DNA from: Muricea muricata
Taxonomy: Eukaryota > Cnidaria > Anthozoa > Malacalcyonacea > Plexauridae
Assembly: GCA_963855995.1 (NCBI GenBank)
Contig: OY979722.1
Coordinates: 5,488,001-5,552,000, forward strand
Reading direction: 5' to 3'
DNA: 64,000 bases
Shown: piece by piece, positions 12,756 to 23,600 of the stretch
How positions within the stretch are numbered: the first letter of the stretch is position 1
Layout of the letters: the number at the start of each line of letters is the position of its first letter
The notes under the pieces: model-generated
Told to the model about the DNA's origin: nothing
The model's database searches: none
Seen by the model: the letters and a program-made list of their open reading frames with translations, nothing else
Translations under genes and position numbers: made by a program

Positions 12756-13736
12756 TCAATCAACAACTTCCATTTTAAATTCACTCTGAAAGTATTCTAT
12801 CATTGCGCCGACCATTTGTTGTTTGTACACTTGATCTGTTGCAATTAATGCGGCCAATGCAGCCAAGTCCAACATGTTGATGTCTCCCAGAGCTGCTGTG
12901 ATAGAGCGATACAATTTCTCCCTTTCGATTGGAGTCAACTCTTGTAACACTGAGTACACTGGCCTGAATGTACCACTGGTTGAATATGCACCAATTAGTC
13001 CACCTTTGCAGACAAAATTTGGTGTAAGTGCAAACTATGGAGCAGAGCCTGGGTGCAAGATTATGAATGGCAAATGTCAAACTGCCAATTTGAAGTTTTC
13101 TTGCAAAAACACCCAATACGCTGTGACAATTTCGAACTTGTGCCTATGAGAATGTGCCTTGTTAAATACAAGGAACTTATTACAAGGCTGTTTTCTTGGA
13201 ACTGAGGTTTACTACTTTCGTTTATGTTTTATGCTGATAAAATAGTTTTATACGGCAACAAGTTTTTACAACCAACAAGCAGTTTTAGGTCGGTTAGCAA
13301 TAATAAACATTTAACACAAGCTAAAGCTACAGACAAAACAAAGAAAATGTAAGCATATAAAGAACAGGCACGAGACTAAGCAAATTCAAACGAATTCTTA
13401 CTGCTTTGTCCAATTCGTAAACCTCTGAGGAGAAGTTATCCTTTGTTTTCCAAGAAATATTCAAATTTTTCTTGTACAAGTCGATGTACGAAACGCCTCA
13501 AATGTTGCTTCTTCCCCAAATATATATTTTGTCAAGCCAAAAATATACTTACCAAGGGTAGCGCCAACTGCAATGCCAATAGATCCTCCCAACAGGCCCC
13601 CAACTGTCGCTCCCGTTCCAGCAATTACACCGCCCTTCAGACTCTGTTTCACGGACACTTGCAGATTATCATCCTTCGCTATCTTTGCCAAAACATCGAC
13701 CAAATCGTCCGGAGAAATACGAACGGCTCCCGCCAT
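12756..13736 (-). CDS. C19orf12: C19orf12-like membrane protein
   Basis: Two exons: 13553-13736 (start ATG at 13736) and 12756-13003. The donor (TTG|GTAAGT) and acceptor (AAAG|GTGG) are both phase 1, giving a 143-residue protein, close to human C19orf12. Features shared with that family are an N-terminal amphipathic stretch (DDLVDVLAKIAKD), a glycine-zipper hydrophobic hairpin (GGVIAGTGATVGGLLGGSIG then AVGATLGGLIGAYSTSG), the FRPVYSVLQEL segment and a helical C-terminus ending QQMVGAMIEYFQSEF. Human C19orf12 is a mitochondria/ER-associated membrane protein mutated in a form of neurodegeneration with brain iron accumulation; its molecular role is not settled. If exon 1 is read through the splice site, the protein loses the second half of the zipper. 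Confidence 0.92.
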
Positions 13737-15361
13737 GATTATTAATTCAATTATTAAAATTTAATATTAGATGCTAAAAGCAATTTAGACAAACAACACG
13801 ATACCCGTCGAAAATGAAAGTGAATGAAACTTATTCGAAAAACACAATAAGTTGGGAAGTGTGTACTAAAATGGTTACAAAGAACGCCTGCGAAGAGACC
13901 GTGGTTGGGGGTTTTCCCAGAATCGTTTCCATGCACCAAAAGCACATGACGTCATTTCGTGCCAGTTAATATTTCACTAATCTTATGGTTTCTCGTTGGT
14001 TTCCCTTTGTAATATAAATTTCATCGCTTCATATCACTTCACACGCTAAAGGTGCTGCGAAACCTAAGGATTATGGAGTGGAGAAAATGACGTCAAGTTA
14101 GTTTGGTAGATGGAATAAAATTGAAACAACTAGGAGCAGACTAGGAGTACTTGACCTTTGTTACATTCCGTGTTACGTATCACCATATCACTGAGCTTGC
14201 TATTTATATTCTCAGAACTGCAATTCTTCTATCACATTCTCCATTCCCCCGACGTTCGATTTAACCTAATTGATACACAATAACTTTACGAGAAAAATGG
14301 TTTCCTTCGGCCTTCGTAAATTAACATGGGAAGCCTTCCTGCTTCCCTAATATTACTTCCCTAATATTACTAGTTTATGATATAAAAGTACAGGTAGTTG
14401 AATGTCCGATAAACCGTCAACAAAATGATATTCAACGTGAAACACGAACTTCGGTAAAGATATGTGCAGTACAGTCCGTGATCTTTTGCTTACATTTTGT
14501 TTTAGTTTCCCATACTTATAAACTTTTATTATAAAGGGGCCTTCATAAACCAGGCTAACAGAATTGCAATTCAGAAAAACTTCCACCGTGGCCAAATCAG
14601 TTGTGCAATCTTCGTATCTGAGACTCTCCCTTGTTACGGGCAGAGCCAATGTGCAAAACAGACTGTCACAACATTCGAGCACTTAAGCGGTTTTACTAAC
14701 TCACAGGCGTTCTTTGTCACTTGTCTATGAATAGGCAACAAGTAGGGATATAAAACCTGTAAATTAATAAGACTGTAAATTTATTTTTTTGTAAATATGT
14801 TTAAGAACAAAAAATATTCGTCGTTCTTAAGCATATTTACAAAAAACTAAGTTACAATCTTATTAATTTACTGGTTTTATATCCATATGCTTTTAAAGAA
14901 AAGTTATGGGGGCAAACAGGGACGTAGGCAGAACATTCAAGGGGGGGGGGGGGGTCTGTGAAAACCAATAATTATGACAACCGATGAGTCTGAATTGGGC
15001 ATTGCAATCGTTATATCGGTGTCAATGACGAGGCAAAAATAGCTTGAATAACGATCTATTGATGTGCCCACGCCATACTTTCATTTTGTACTTACTCGCA
15101 TCTTCTTTTCTGAACCTTTCTTTGAACGAAATCATAACGGGGGATGTCCTTCGCTACGTTCTAGGGTTCAACCTCTCAAACCAGCGCGTATAACAGCGTC
15201 TTTATTACATACATTATGACTAAACAAACTATAAAACAAGGAGCTTTTTATCTGATGATCAAGGACCATGAAAAAACTGGTCGCTGGAACAAGAACTAAC
15301 AAGAAAAACAGGAATTCTTTCATTCGAAGTGGAAACATCGTTTGTTAATCGTACGACAAAA
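13737..15361. other. Intergenic region between C19orf12 and the F-box/E2 gene
   Basis: No recognisable coding sequence. It should contain the promoters of the two divergently transcribed genes. A palindromic element (about 14742-14886) and a G tract (about 14941-14954) interrupt it. Confidence 0.45.
14742..14886. mobile_element. Palindromic element
   Basis: GGATATAAAACCTGTAAATTAATAAG on the left is mirrored by CTTATTAATTTACTGGTTTTATATCC on the right, with inner arms GTAAATATGTTTAAGAAC / GTTCTTAAGCATATTTAC. The whole segment could fold into one hairpin. Non-coding. Confidence 0.55.
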
Positions 15362-18300
15362 ATGGAAGACGAAGTCGTGTTTTTGGAAGCGTGTAGTTTG
15401 CCTTTGCCAGAAGACGAGGAGGAAAAAACATCGGACGACGAAGAAAACGAAGACGTAGACTCCGATGTAGAAGACTATCTGGTGTACGATGAGGTTTCGC
15501 AAGTGTGCATCGTTTGTAACAGCGTTTTGCGAAGCCCTTCGCATGGGCCGCTCTGCAAGCTGTGTCACTCTTTCATGTACCCCGAGTACACGATACTGCA
15601 AAAAGAATTCGACGAAATCCGAATCAAGTCGAACGACAAGGATAAGTACATCCCGTACAATAAGTACGAACGTCCAACATTTCCTAAATACAGGCCGAGA
15701 CACCGGTGCGGGAAAGATGGAACGCTCAAATACGAAAGTGTAAACAAGGAGCAATGTAGTGGGTCCACGTCGGAACGCGTAAAGCTACCGACAATTTTGT
15801 GTTTCTCCGATTCTGAAACAGAGGAAGATGACGACGAGTTACTGGGACTTGCTCAGCTGAGTATATACGATAAAGACATGATACAATACCATGCTACATG
15901 CTTGAAAGCTGTTGATTCGACCATCAAAGATGATTTGGTGCAAAGAATGCCCACAGAAAGTAGGCTATTGTAATTTGATACGTGGTATAGTCTCGCACTA
16001 GAAAGTTTGCAAATTTATACACGGCCGAGATTTTACGAACTGAAACTGTGAATACGTAGTGAGCATCAAAATTATGTGCTCGATGTTTCGGTTGTCGATA
16101 TATTTATAAAAATTTCCACAAATGCGTAGAGTACGCGTGGAGAGGAGTATAAAAACCTGTCAAAGATGGCTGAATTTTTGAGAATTTAATTGATGAATTG
16201 CAAATATTTAAATAGGGTTAGATACGTTATTCATGCGTTTGTGTGGTAATATAAAAAATATACAAAAATATATATGTTTAGTTTTGTGGGAGTAAAACTA
16301 AACATATTACGTGAGATAGATTTCAAATTTTAGTAAAATTTAAACTTTCACCATCATTGCATTGTTCATGGAATTTGAATCCAAAAACACTCATTTAGAC
16401 CCCGTTCACACGGGACCGGATCCGTGTGGTCACCATATCAATTTGACAAGTTTCAAGGCGAGCATGACTCTTAAATTTGTGATAATATTACAAAACTTAA
16501 TTAAAACGTACCATAGAAAAAGTGGTAAGAGTAAATGTGACCGTAAAGTGACCGAACTAAATGTCGAGATCACACGGATCCGGTCTCGTGTGAACGGGGT
16601 CTTAGGTTTAACAAATATACATACTTATGTCCAGCCAGTAAATTTACATCTTGCATCCCTGTTTCTGGATGTTTGTCTGGGAGTAGGGGAGTGCTACCCC
16701 CCCCCCCCCCCCCCCCATATTAGTTATCCCCTCCCCAAACAAAAGGAACTTAAGTTGCTATTGTCTGGTTTTTTTTCATTAGTTTTACTTCACATTTTCT
16801 CATATTTGGACGAAATTGGATTGTGCAAAGCATCTCAAGTATGTCAAAGATGGCGAATGCTCACAGATGATATGGAAAACTGGAGTGTGATATTTGAAAA
16901 GAGATGGCCATTGTTCCGTCCTGTTGGAGTTGTAACCTGCTGGAGAGATCTCTACGTTAAAATGTATGATTATTTTGCTGAGAATTGCTTGTTCCACTAA
17001 GTTTTGTATTTGTATAAACCCATGTTGATTTTGCCCCACATGTTTCCCAGATTACATTGTTTCATTGTTAACACTTGCAACAATTTCGGAAGTCTTATTT
17101 TGTAATAGAAAACGTTTAAAAACCATTCTATTGATACCTTATTTTCCAGGGTAGAGGCATCAACGTGTGTTCCTTGTCTGGAAGAAGGATTGTCTGTCAA
17201 GGTAAGATATATTCCAACCAAAATATAAAAATCTGTCTTGACAAAATCTGATGTAGAGCATTGCAGGGTGCTTCCAAAAGAATTGTGTACAAAGTGCTTA
17301 CTTGTGTATAGTGGGGAGTCATGTATGCATTGCCAGCTATTAAGAAATTAAGAAAAACATCTTTTATTAGATAGTAGCCAAGGCTTAGTTTCTTAGTCAT
17401 TAATTCTAACATTATTTCTTCATATATTTACAGTACTAACAACCTTCTTTAAATCACACTTAAACTCAGCAGTTGAACTATCATGTTGATTGAGAGGAAT
17501 ACTAAATCCAAATCATATTACATTGTAGTGTTTATAATTACAAGTCGTATACAGGGTGTCCAGTGAAAACCTACCCCAGTATGAAAACGCTCTGTCTTTA
17601 GAAACGCAATTTCTATATTGATCTTTATTGTTTTTACTGTCTTGATCAGCCAATCACAGCAGCTGTTCCTACACAGTGTGTACCAAAAAAGGCTACCTTT
17701 TGAAGTCAAGTGCAAGTTCCATGCATTCAAATTTGAATGTTTTAACTCCCATATGAGCACATGCTGAGTTATTTTGGCAAAACGAATTCCAATTAGTTTC
17801 TCTACAATTAGATTCTCTACAATTATAATGTTCCATGCATTCTTGGGCTCATTAAGGAGTTAAAACATTCAAATTCGAACATGGACACTTGCGCTTGACT
17901 TCAAAGGGTAGACTTAACTTCGAAGAGTAGACTTGACTTCAAAGGGTAGACTTCAAAAGCCCGTTTTTGTCCCCTAAAAGCGGACGCTATTGAATTCACC
18001 TATTGTTAGAATTTGAATGACCCACCACTATTATTCTTTCAGAGTGTCCTTGAAAAAGGACACTGTTGAAATCAACCATTGTTAGAATTTGAATGGCCTA
18101 GTACTAAGAAGGATACGCAAAGATACGTAAAACGAAGTAGTAAGATATTGAAACACGACTTGTTATGCGCAGGATTTGTGCCATCGGGAATTTGGTATGC
18201 AATGCGAAACTTGCAAATAAAAAAGTCGGCTTAATGTGTGAGGTGCTAGGCCATTCAAATTCTAGCAATAGGTGAACTGAACAGCATCCGTTTTTGAAAG

Positions 18301-19016
18301 ACAGTCTGGAGCATTTAGATAGTGCTAGGCCATTCAAATTTTAACAACAGGTGAATTAAACGGCTTTTTGTGGACATCCTGTAAGCTTCAGAAGAGCTTA
18401 TTTTATGCAAGCTGAAGTTTATTTTGTCCCACATGCCCCCCCCCTCCCTCCGATGGTGTAGTTCTGATTTTATTACACTACATCATATTTTCTTTTACAG
18501 AGAATCGTTCCCGACGATGTTCCGAACTCGTGGCGAAACAAGCGACTTCGTAGCGAACTGAAGCAGCTATTAGTCGACCCACCCGAAGGGATCCGAGCAT
18601 GTCCGGTGGACGACGAGTATTCGAACTGGCAAGCATCGATTGCAGGTCCACCCGACTCGGTCTACGAAAACGGCGTGTTCTACCTTCATTTGGAGCTGCC
18701 GCGAAGCTATCCCATGATGCCACCGCGAGTGAGATTCCTCACGCGAATTCTGCATCCAAACATTAACCGCCACGGGGATATCGGGATAGATTGCTTGCGA
18801 GATAACTGGAGCCTGGCTCTAACCATACCCAAGGTGTTGGTTAGTATCCAGTCCATTTTAACGGACCCTTATTGTCACGTGTGTATGGACCACGTGGTCG
18901 GCAGGATGTACACGGAGGATAGGGGTTATTTTAACATAGTCGCGAGAGACTGGACACGTAAATTTGCTCAACACCATTTTCAGAATCCAGAATTGAAGCC
19001 GGTGACCATTTGGTAG
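15362..19016 (+). CDS. Zinc-ribbon-like / F-box / E2 (UBC) fusion protein
   Basis: Four exons join in phase: 15362-15959, 16783-16963, 17150-17201 and 18501-19016, giving 448 residues. The start ATG gives an acidic N-terminus, then a CX2C-X12-CX2C cluster (Cys 49, 52, 65, 68). The F-box begins at the exon 1/2 junction (MPTE|ILLHIFSYLDEIGL, then VCQRW, about residues 194-245). The last exon is a whole E2 fold (about 290-440): NWQASIAGPPDSVYENGVF, YPMMPPRVRF, HPNIN (362-366), and a C-terminal helix DWTRKFA, closest in pattern to UBE2D. At the residue aligned with the catalytic cysteine there is Gly372, and a cysteine lies at 375 (GIDC). F-box proteins recruit substrates to SCF ligases and E2s donate ubiquitin; a fusion could be a self-contained or pseudo-E2 adaptor, which is inference. 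No comparable named protein is known to me. Confidence 0.85.
16397..16604. mobile_element. Short TIR element in intron 1 of the F-box/E2 gene
   Basis: GACCCCGTTCACACGGGACC (16398) and its near reverse complement ending CGTGTGAACGGGGTC (16603) bound about 205 bp of non-coding sequence, with CGGATCCGTGTG / CACACGGATCCG continuing the arms inward. This is a typical non-autonomous DNA element. Confidence 0.65.
17550..18383. mobile_element. TIR element (ACAGGGTGTCCA ends) in the last intron of the F-box/E2 gene
   Basis: The left end reads TACAGGGTGTCCAGTG and the right end (reverse complement) TACAGGATGTCCACA. Inside are two direct and two inverted copies of a motif like GGCCATTCAAATTCTAACAATAGGTGAATT (about 17997, 18074, 18250, 18329) and short repeats of GTAGACTTGACTTCAAAG at 17895-17950. 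There is no transposase ORF, so it would be non-autonomous. Confidence 0.5.
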
Positions 19017-20613
19017 AGTGGTGATTGCGTGGATGAATTCAGCCTTAGGACGCGCCTTTGAGTTTTTATCACCAAAAGCTTATTACTTACTATGACGCAA
19101 GCATACGTGCAAAAGACTTTAAAAGACTAAAATACATTTTGTTGTAGCTACAGCTGTAGCTACAGTGTACATTAATGTAGTGTGTTGACATGAAACCTTC
19201 CTCACTGACCGCCCGTTTTGTGCAAACTTTCCTCACGGGCAATAACCGCATGCCCGTGGTTTGTGGCAACTTTTCCGACGACGCTTGCCCGGTGTACATA
19301 AAGCCCGTTTTCCATTTCAATCGTATCGTAGCGAAACGTAGCGTATTCTATTGTGTCGGTATCATTAGTTCTGCCCGAGTGTTCACGAAACAATGAAATA
19401 CGCTATGTTTCGCTACGATACGGTTGAAGTGGAAAAGTTCTTTGCCTTGTTTGTGCTTTTGTCTTTACTAACCGTATCTTTGCGCTTATGTTTGTTTTTA
19501 TTGTTCATGTCTTATGTCGTACGCTTAACTTCTTTCCTTTGTTTTCTGCTTGTACTTTTGCTTTCGTCGTGGTGAGGAGAAGGCTAAATGAACTTTATGA
19601 CCACTTGAAGATTTTATATAAGACGTATATTCGGATGCATCAGGTAGTACCCAGTATGATTTGAGACTGAAAATATTGTACATAACCCCGCTTTCCGGGG
19701 AAAAAATGAGATAGCGAGGCAATATGATAGCAAAGCACAGAAATTCATGTTCAGTGCTTTTTGCGTAAGCGCTATATTCGAAAGCGTCGACATTCTTCGC
19801 TTTTCAGGACTTTTTAAAGCCCAAATTAAAATTTGGACCTTCGCCACTTTGCACTTTGCAAAGAAGCCGTGACAACCACCTGTGCACTATTCCGCTGTCA
19901 TATTGATGGAGTTTGTGCTTTGTATTTTGTAATCGAATGTTTCGTATTTTTGTACAGTAAGGTCGTAACAGAACGTTTTAACTACCGTAAAAAAGTAATG
20001 GCTGTTAAATTTAGTACGAGTGTTTGTGAATTAAAGTAAAAGAAAACGTGTATTTTTATTTGAAAACTTATGTGATCGAATTAAGGGTTTACTTTTGAAA
20101 CTGGCAGCGTGAAAATGCCAAAGGAAAATGCGGACAGCACACCCATTTGTGGCAGAAAAATTTAAGGCAGGCGGCCGCCCCCTCAATTGCAATTGGCGGT
20201 ATATGTTACTGTATATAACACATAACATGCACATATCATAATTGCAGTATTTTAGGAATGCTTCTTCAAATAGTTTTCACTCAAAAGGTCCCACATTTCT
20301 GCCGAGGTTTGGCCGGCATTTCTTGCTCCGAATTCGTTTCTGTTGTACCCTGCATGCGCTTCACCATATTTAGCTCGATATTTCATCTTTGCCGCCATCT
20401 TGAAAAATGTTTAAATTTGGATAGTACCATTCTCGGTGCCATTTGGGTAGCTATCGAGCATATATTGAATTGAGATCAGTGTCCCAAATAGGGATGTCTT
20501 GAAGTTTAAGCGACCATCGCATGGATTTGCATCGATGACACTGTATTTTTTATGCAATGGACGTCAATGCAACCTCCAGAGTAAATAATATAGTAATTTG
20601 TAACCGTGTACCT
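19017..20613. other. Convergent intergenic region
   Basis: Holds the 3' UTRs of the F-box/E2 gene (plus strand) and NDUFAF6 (minus strand). No conserved ORF is seen. One palindromic element at 19303-19443 is annotated separately. Confidence 0.45.
19303..19443. mobile_element. Palindromic element
   Basis: CCATTTCAATCGTATCGTAGCG on the left pairs with CGCTACGATACGGTTGAAGTGG on the right, and inner GTAGCGTATTCTATTGT pairs with ACAATGAAATACGCTA. Short MITE-like hairpin. Confidence 0.55.
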
Positions 20614-23600
20614 TCAGAAGTTGCTGCGCCACAAAGCTTTGAGGAGTGACAAAGGGAGGAGATTGTTTCTCTGGTAAAGCTTCGAGTTGAAAATATCGAA
20701 GTCCGCTTCTTGCAAACTTTTAAGGTAACCGTTGCACGGCACCTAGAAAAATAATTTAAAGGAGAGAAAGTTGATAATCACATTGACAATATTGTTCAAC
20801 GATCGCCGATATCAATTCATAATTAATGGAGGTTCTCGTCGATCATCGACTTCACTCATTGGTTCCAATATATAACATTGAAGTAAAGGATACGATTTTC
20901 GAATGCTCCAGGGCTGTTTGGCAGCTGGTGTTAAAGTACGCCGAACAACTTGATTAATCTGAGCATAAATTTTCTGGAAACACTACGTAATTTTTTTATC
21001 GCAAAGGCAAAGCTTTCGGTACTCAGATTTATATAAAGCATGCAAACATACAAGGAACTTATCAATGTTGCTGCACCCTGTCGAGAACTGTTGTCAACAA
21101 CCATTGTTCACGGTTATTTTCGGCCATAATCATTATTCAATCATTGTTGACAACCATCAACAAGCTCATTTCATTAACTATTGTCGGCTCTTGTTCCAAC
21201 AACATTGTAAAAACAGGCAACTGTTCTTTGTCAACGTCGAACAACTATTGATCGAAAAATACTCCTCAACATTTTGTCAATTCAACAAGTGTCGCTAAAT
21301 GGTAAGCTGTAAAACATGGAATCTGGAATTTGGAATCTTGGAATCTTGGAATCATGGAATCTTGGAATCTTGGAATCATGGAATCTTTTTACTTGTATTG
21401 GCGCAATTTAAAGATGCAATTTTTTCCTTTTGAAGGATGTGAAGGAGTGAATTACTTAGTGATGTTGTTTCATAAAACATTTGTAACTGAGTTACTCTTT
21501 CATATCCTTCAAAAGGAGCAAGTTACGCTTAAAATCACCGTGAAAATCACCCTTTACCATGTCTTTAGCTATCACTATAATATAACTGAATGACACAGAG
21601 AATGACAAATTGCCGATGTTTCGAGCGCATATATTCTAAGCAGCAGCTGCGACCAAAACGTAACACCTACTCAACTGTGCGGAAGGAAACAGCGAACAAT
21701 ACTAAGCCTAGCTCGTCGGCTTGTTCTATTTCACAAGCGTCATTTTAATCAAACCTATATACCAGAAAGATTTCACTATTGCCATATTGTTTGAAAGAAA
21801 TACTAGGCGTTTGAGGCGTCTTGCCTTACTAAATTGCATTTGACGGGACCAAATTTCGAGGGCCACTGATAGATCTGTGAATGTTTAATTAACTCAACGT
21901 TTCATGTTAATATATATATATATATATATAAAATGCTGCAGTAAGGCAGTTTATTTTCGACTGCGGAATCCTGATTATGATGCAATTGACATCAACTATA
22001 AACCTGTGATTTTATAACTGTAACACAATGCAAGGGGCTAATGAAATTAATTTGGTATATGCTTTAATTTGTATCTCCACGTGTTAAGTAACCAAGCCGA
22101 ACTGAAGTCTGTGGTTAAAATTTCAAAACCGCACCAATACAAAAATATATAATACTTCGCAAAACGTCGGTAGCATAGCCTTCGGTAATCCTTGTCCTTA
22201 GCTTTGTTACAGTTAGTCGCAGCTGCTGCTTAGAATATATGCGCTCGAAACACCGGCAATTTCTCATTTTCTGTGTCATTCAGTTATATTATGGTGATAG
22301 CTAAAGACATGGTGAAGGGTGATTTTCACGGCGATTTTAAGCGTAACTTGCTCCTTTTGAAGGATATGAAAGAGTAACTCAGTTACAAATGTTTTATGAA
22401 ACAACATCACTAAGTAATCCACTCCTTCACATCCTTCAAAAGGAGAAAATTGCATCTTTAAATTGCGCCAATACAGGTAAAAAGATTCCAAGATGCCATG
22501 ATTCCAAGATTCCATGATTCCAAGATTCCATGATTCCAAGATTCCAAATTCCAGATTCCATGTTTTACAGCTTACCGTCGCTAAATCTTGGTGATAATTG
22601 CTAATGCAATGTTCAACCAATTATATTCTTGATTCACCGGGGCATGAGTTGCCGAGGCCCTTTCGCCTTTCAACTGCAACCAATTATCGTTGGACCAAAT
22701 CTAACTGAAAGAATAAAGTTGAATGGATAAACCTTACATTTATATAAGTATACTTACAGCTGGAAGAAACACTGGGAATCCGAGTCTTGGCACGTTTCCA
22801 CTGAGCGATCTGGCCTGAAACGAATAGACATCATTAAAGCGGGTAAACAGGGCTGTGTAAAGGATAATTTGAAGCTTAACAGCAGAGGCTTTGCTATGAA
22901 CAATGAAGTACAACGAATCAGCAGAAAGAGAAATATAATGTTGTTTTCTTATAAAGAAACGATTTGGAAAATAAACTGTGGATTACATGTTTGCCCCTAA
23001 CCCATAAAACATGACAATATTTGAAGAATTTCGTTCATTCGGGACATAGATTACCGGTAATCAACAACTCATTATGCGAAGCAAGACGTCATTAGTGGGC
23101 AAATCTAAAAATCACACTGAAATATATATCCCACCGACAAAGCACTGCAACAAAAGATATAAAAGAGCTCGGGTAAAGTTACCGTTTTAAAAGTTCTTGC
23201 ACAACATAGTATATGTACTTCAAGCGCTAGCTGTGTTTACTGCCTTTTCTATTAGGGTGTACTTCTTGCCATTAATATTGCAGCATGTCGAAAATTTGGA
23301 AGGGGATTGGGGTAACGATGAAATTTGTTTGAATCATGGTGTATCTTACTTTCTCCAAATGAATATGTGCCAGGCTAGCTAACTGATAAGCTGCGTCTTT
23401 GACAGCCGGAAGATTTGTACCACGCAGCAAGTCTTCTTGAGATACGCCGTGCTGCAAAACAGAAATTTATTTTTTGGTTCCAAACTACAATCCTGGCAAA
23501 ACTTATGTGGATGCGGTAAAGCAAATTTCCACTTTGTTCCCGCCCCCTCATTCTTTTTCAATGCTGTAAAGGGTAAAATGTTCTTGACATTGTCGTCATA

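Noticed and set aside
12781-13116. Minus-strand frame of 111 codons overlapping C19orf12 exon 2
   Set aside because: It is the wrong frame of a well-supported exon and shows no domain.
21330-22620. Two similar frames of about 90-114 codons at 21330-21593 (+) and 22276-22620 (-)
   Set aside because: They are the two inverted arms of the Mutator-like element, so their similarity reflects the TIRs, not a protein family.
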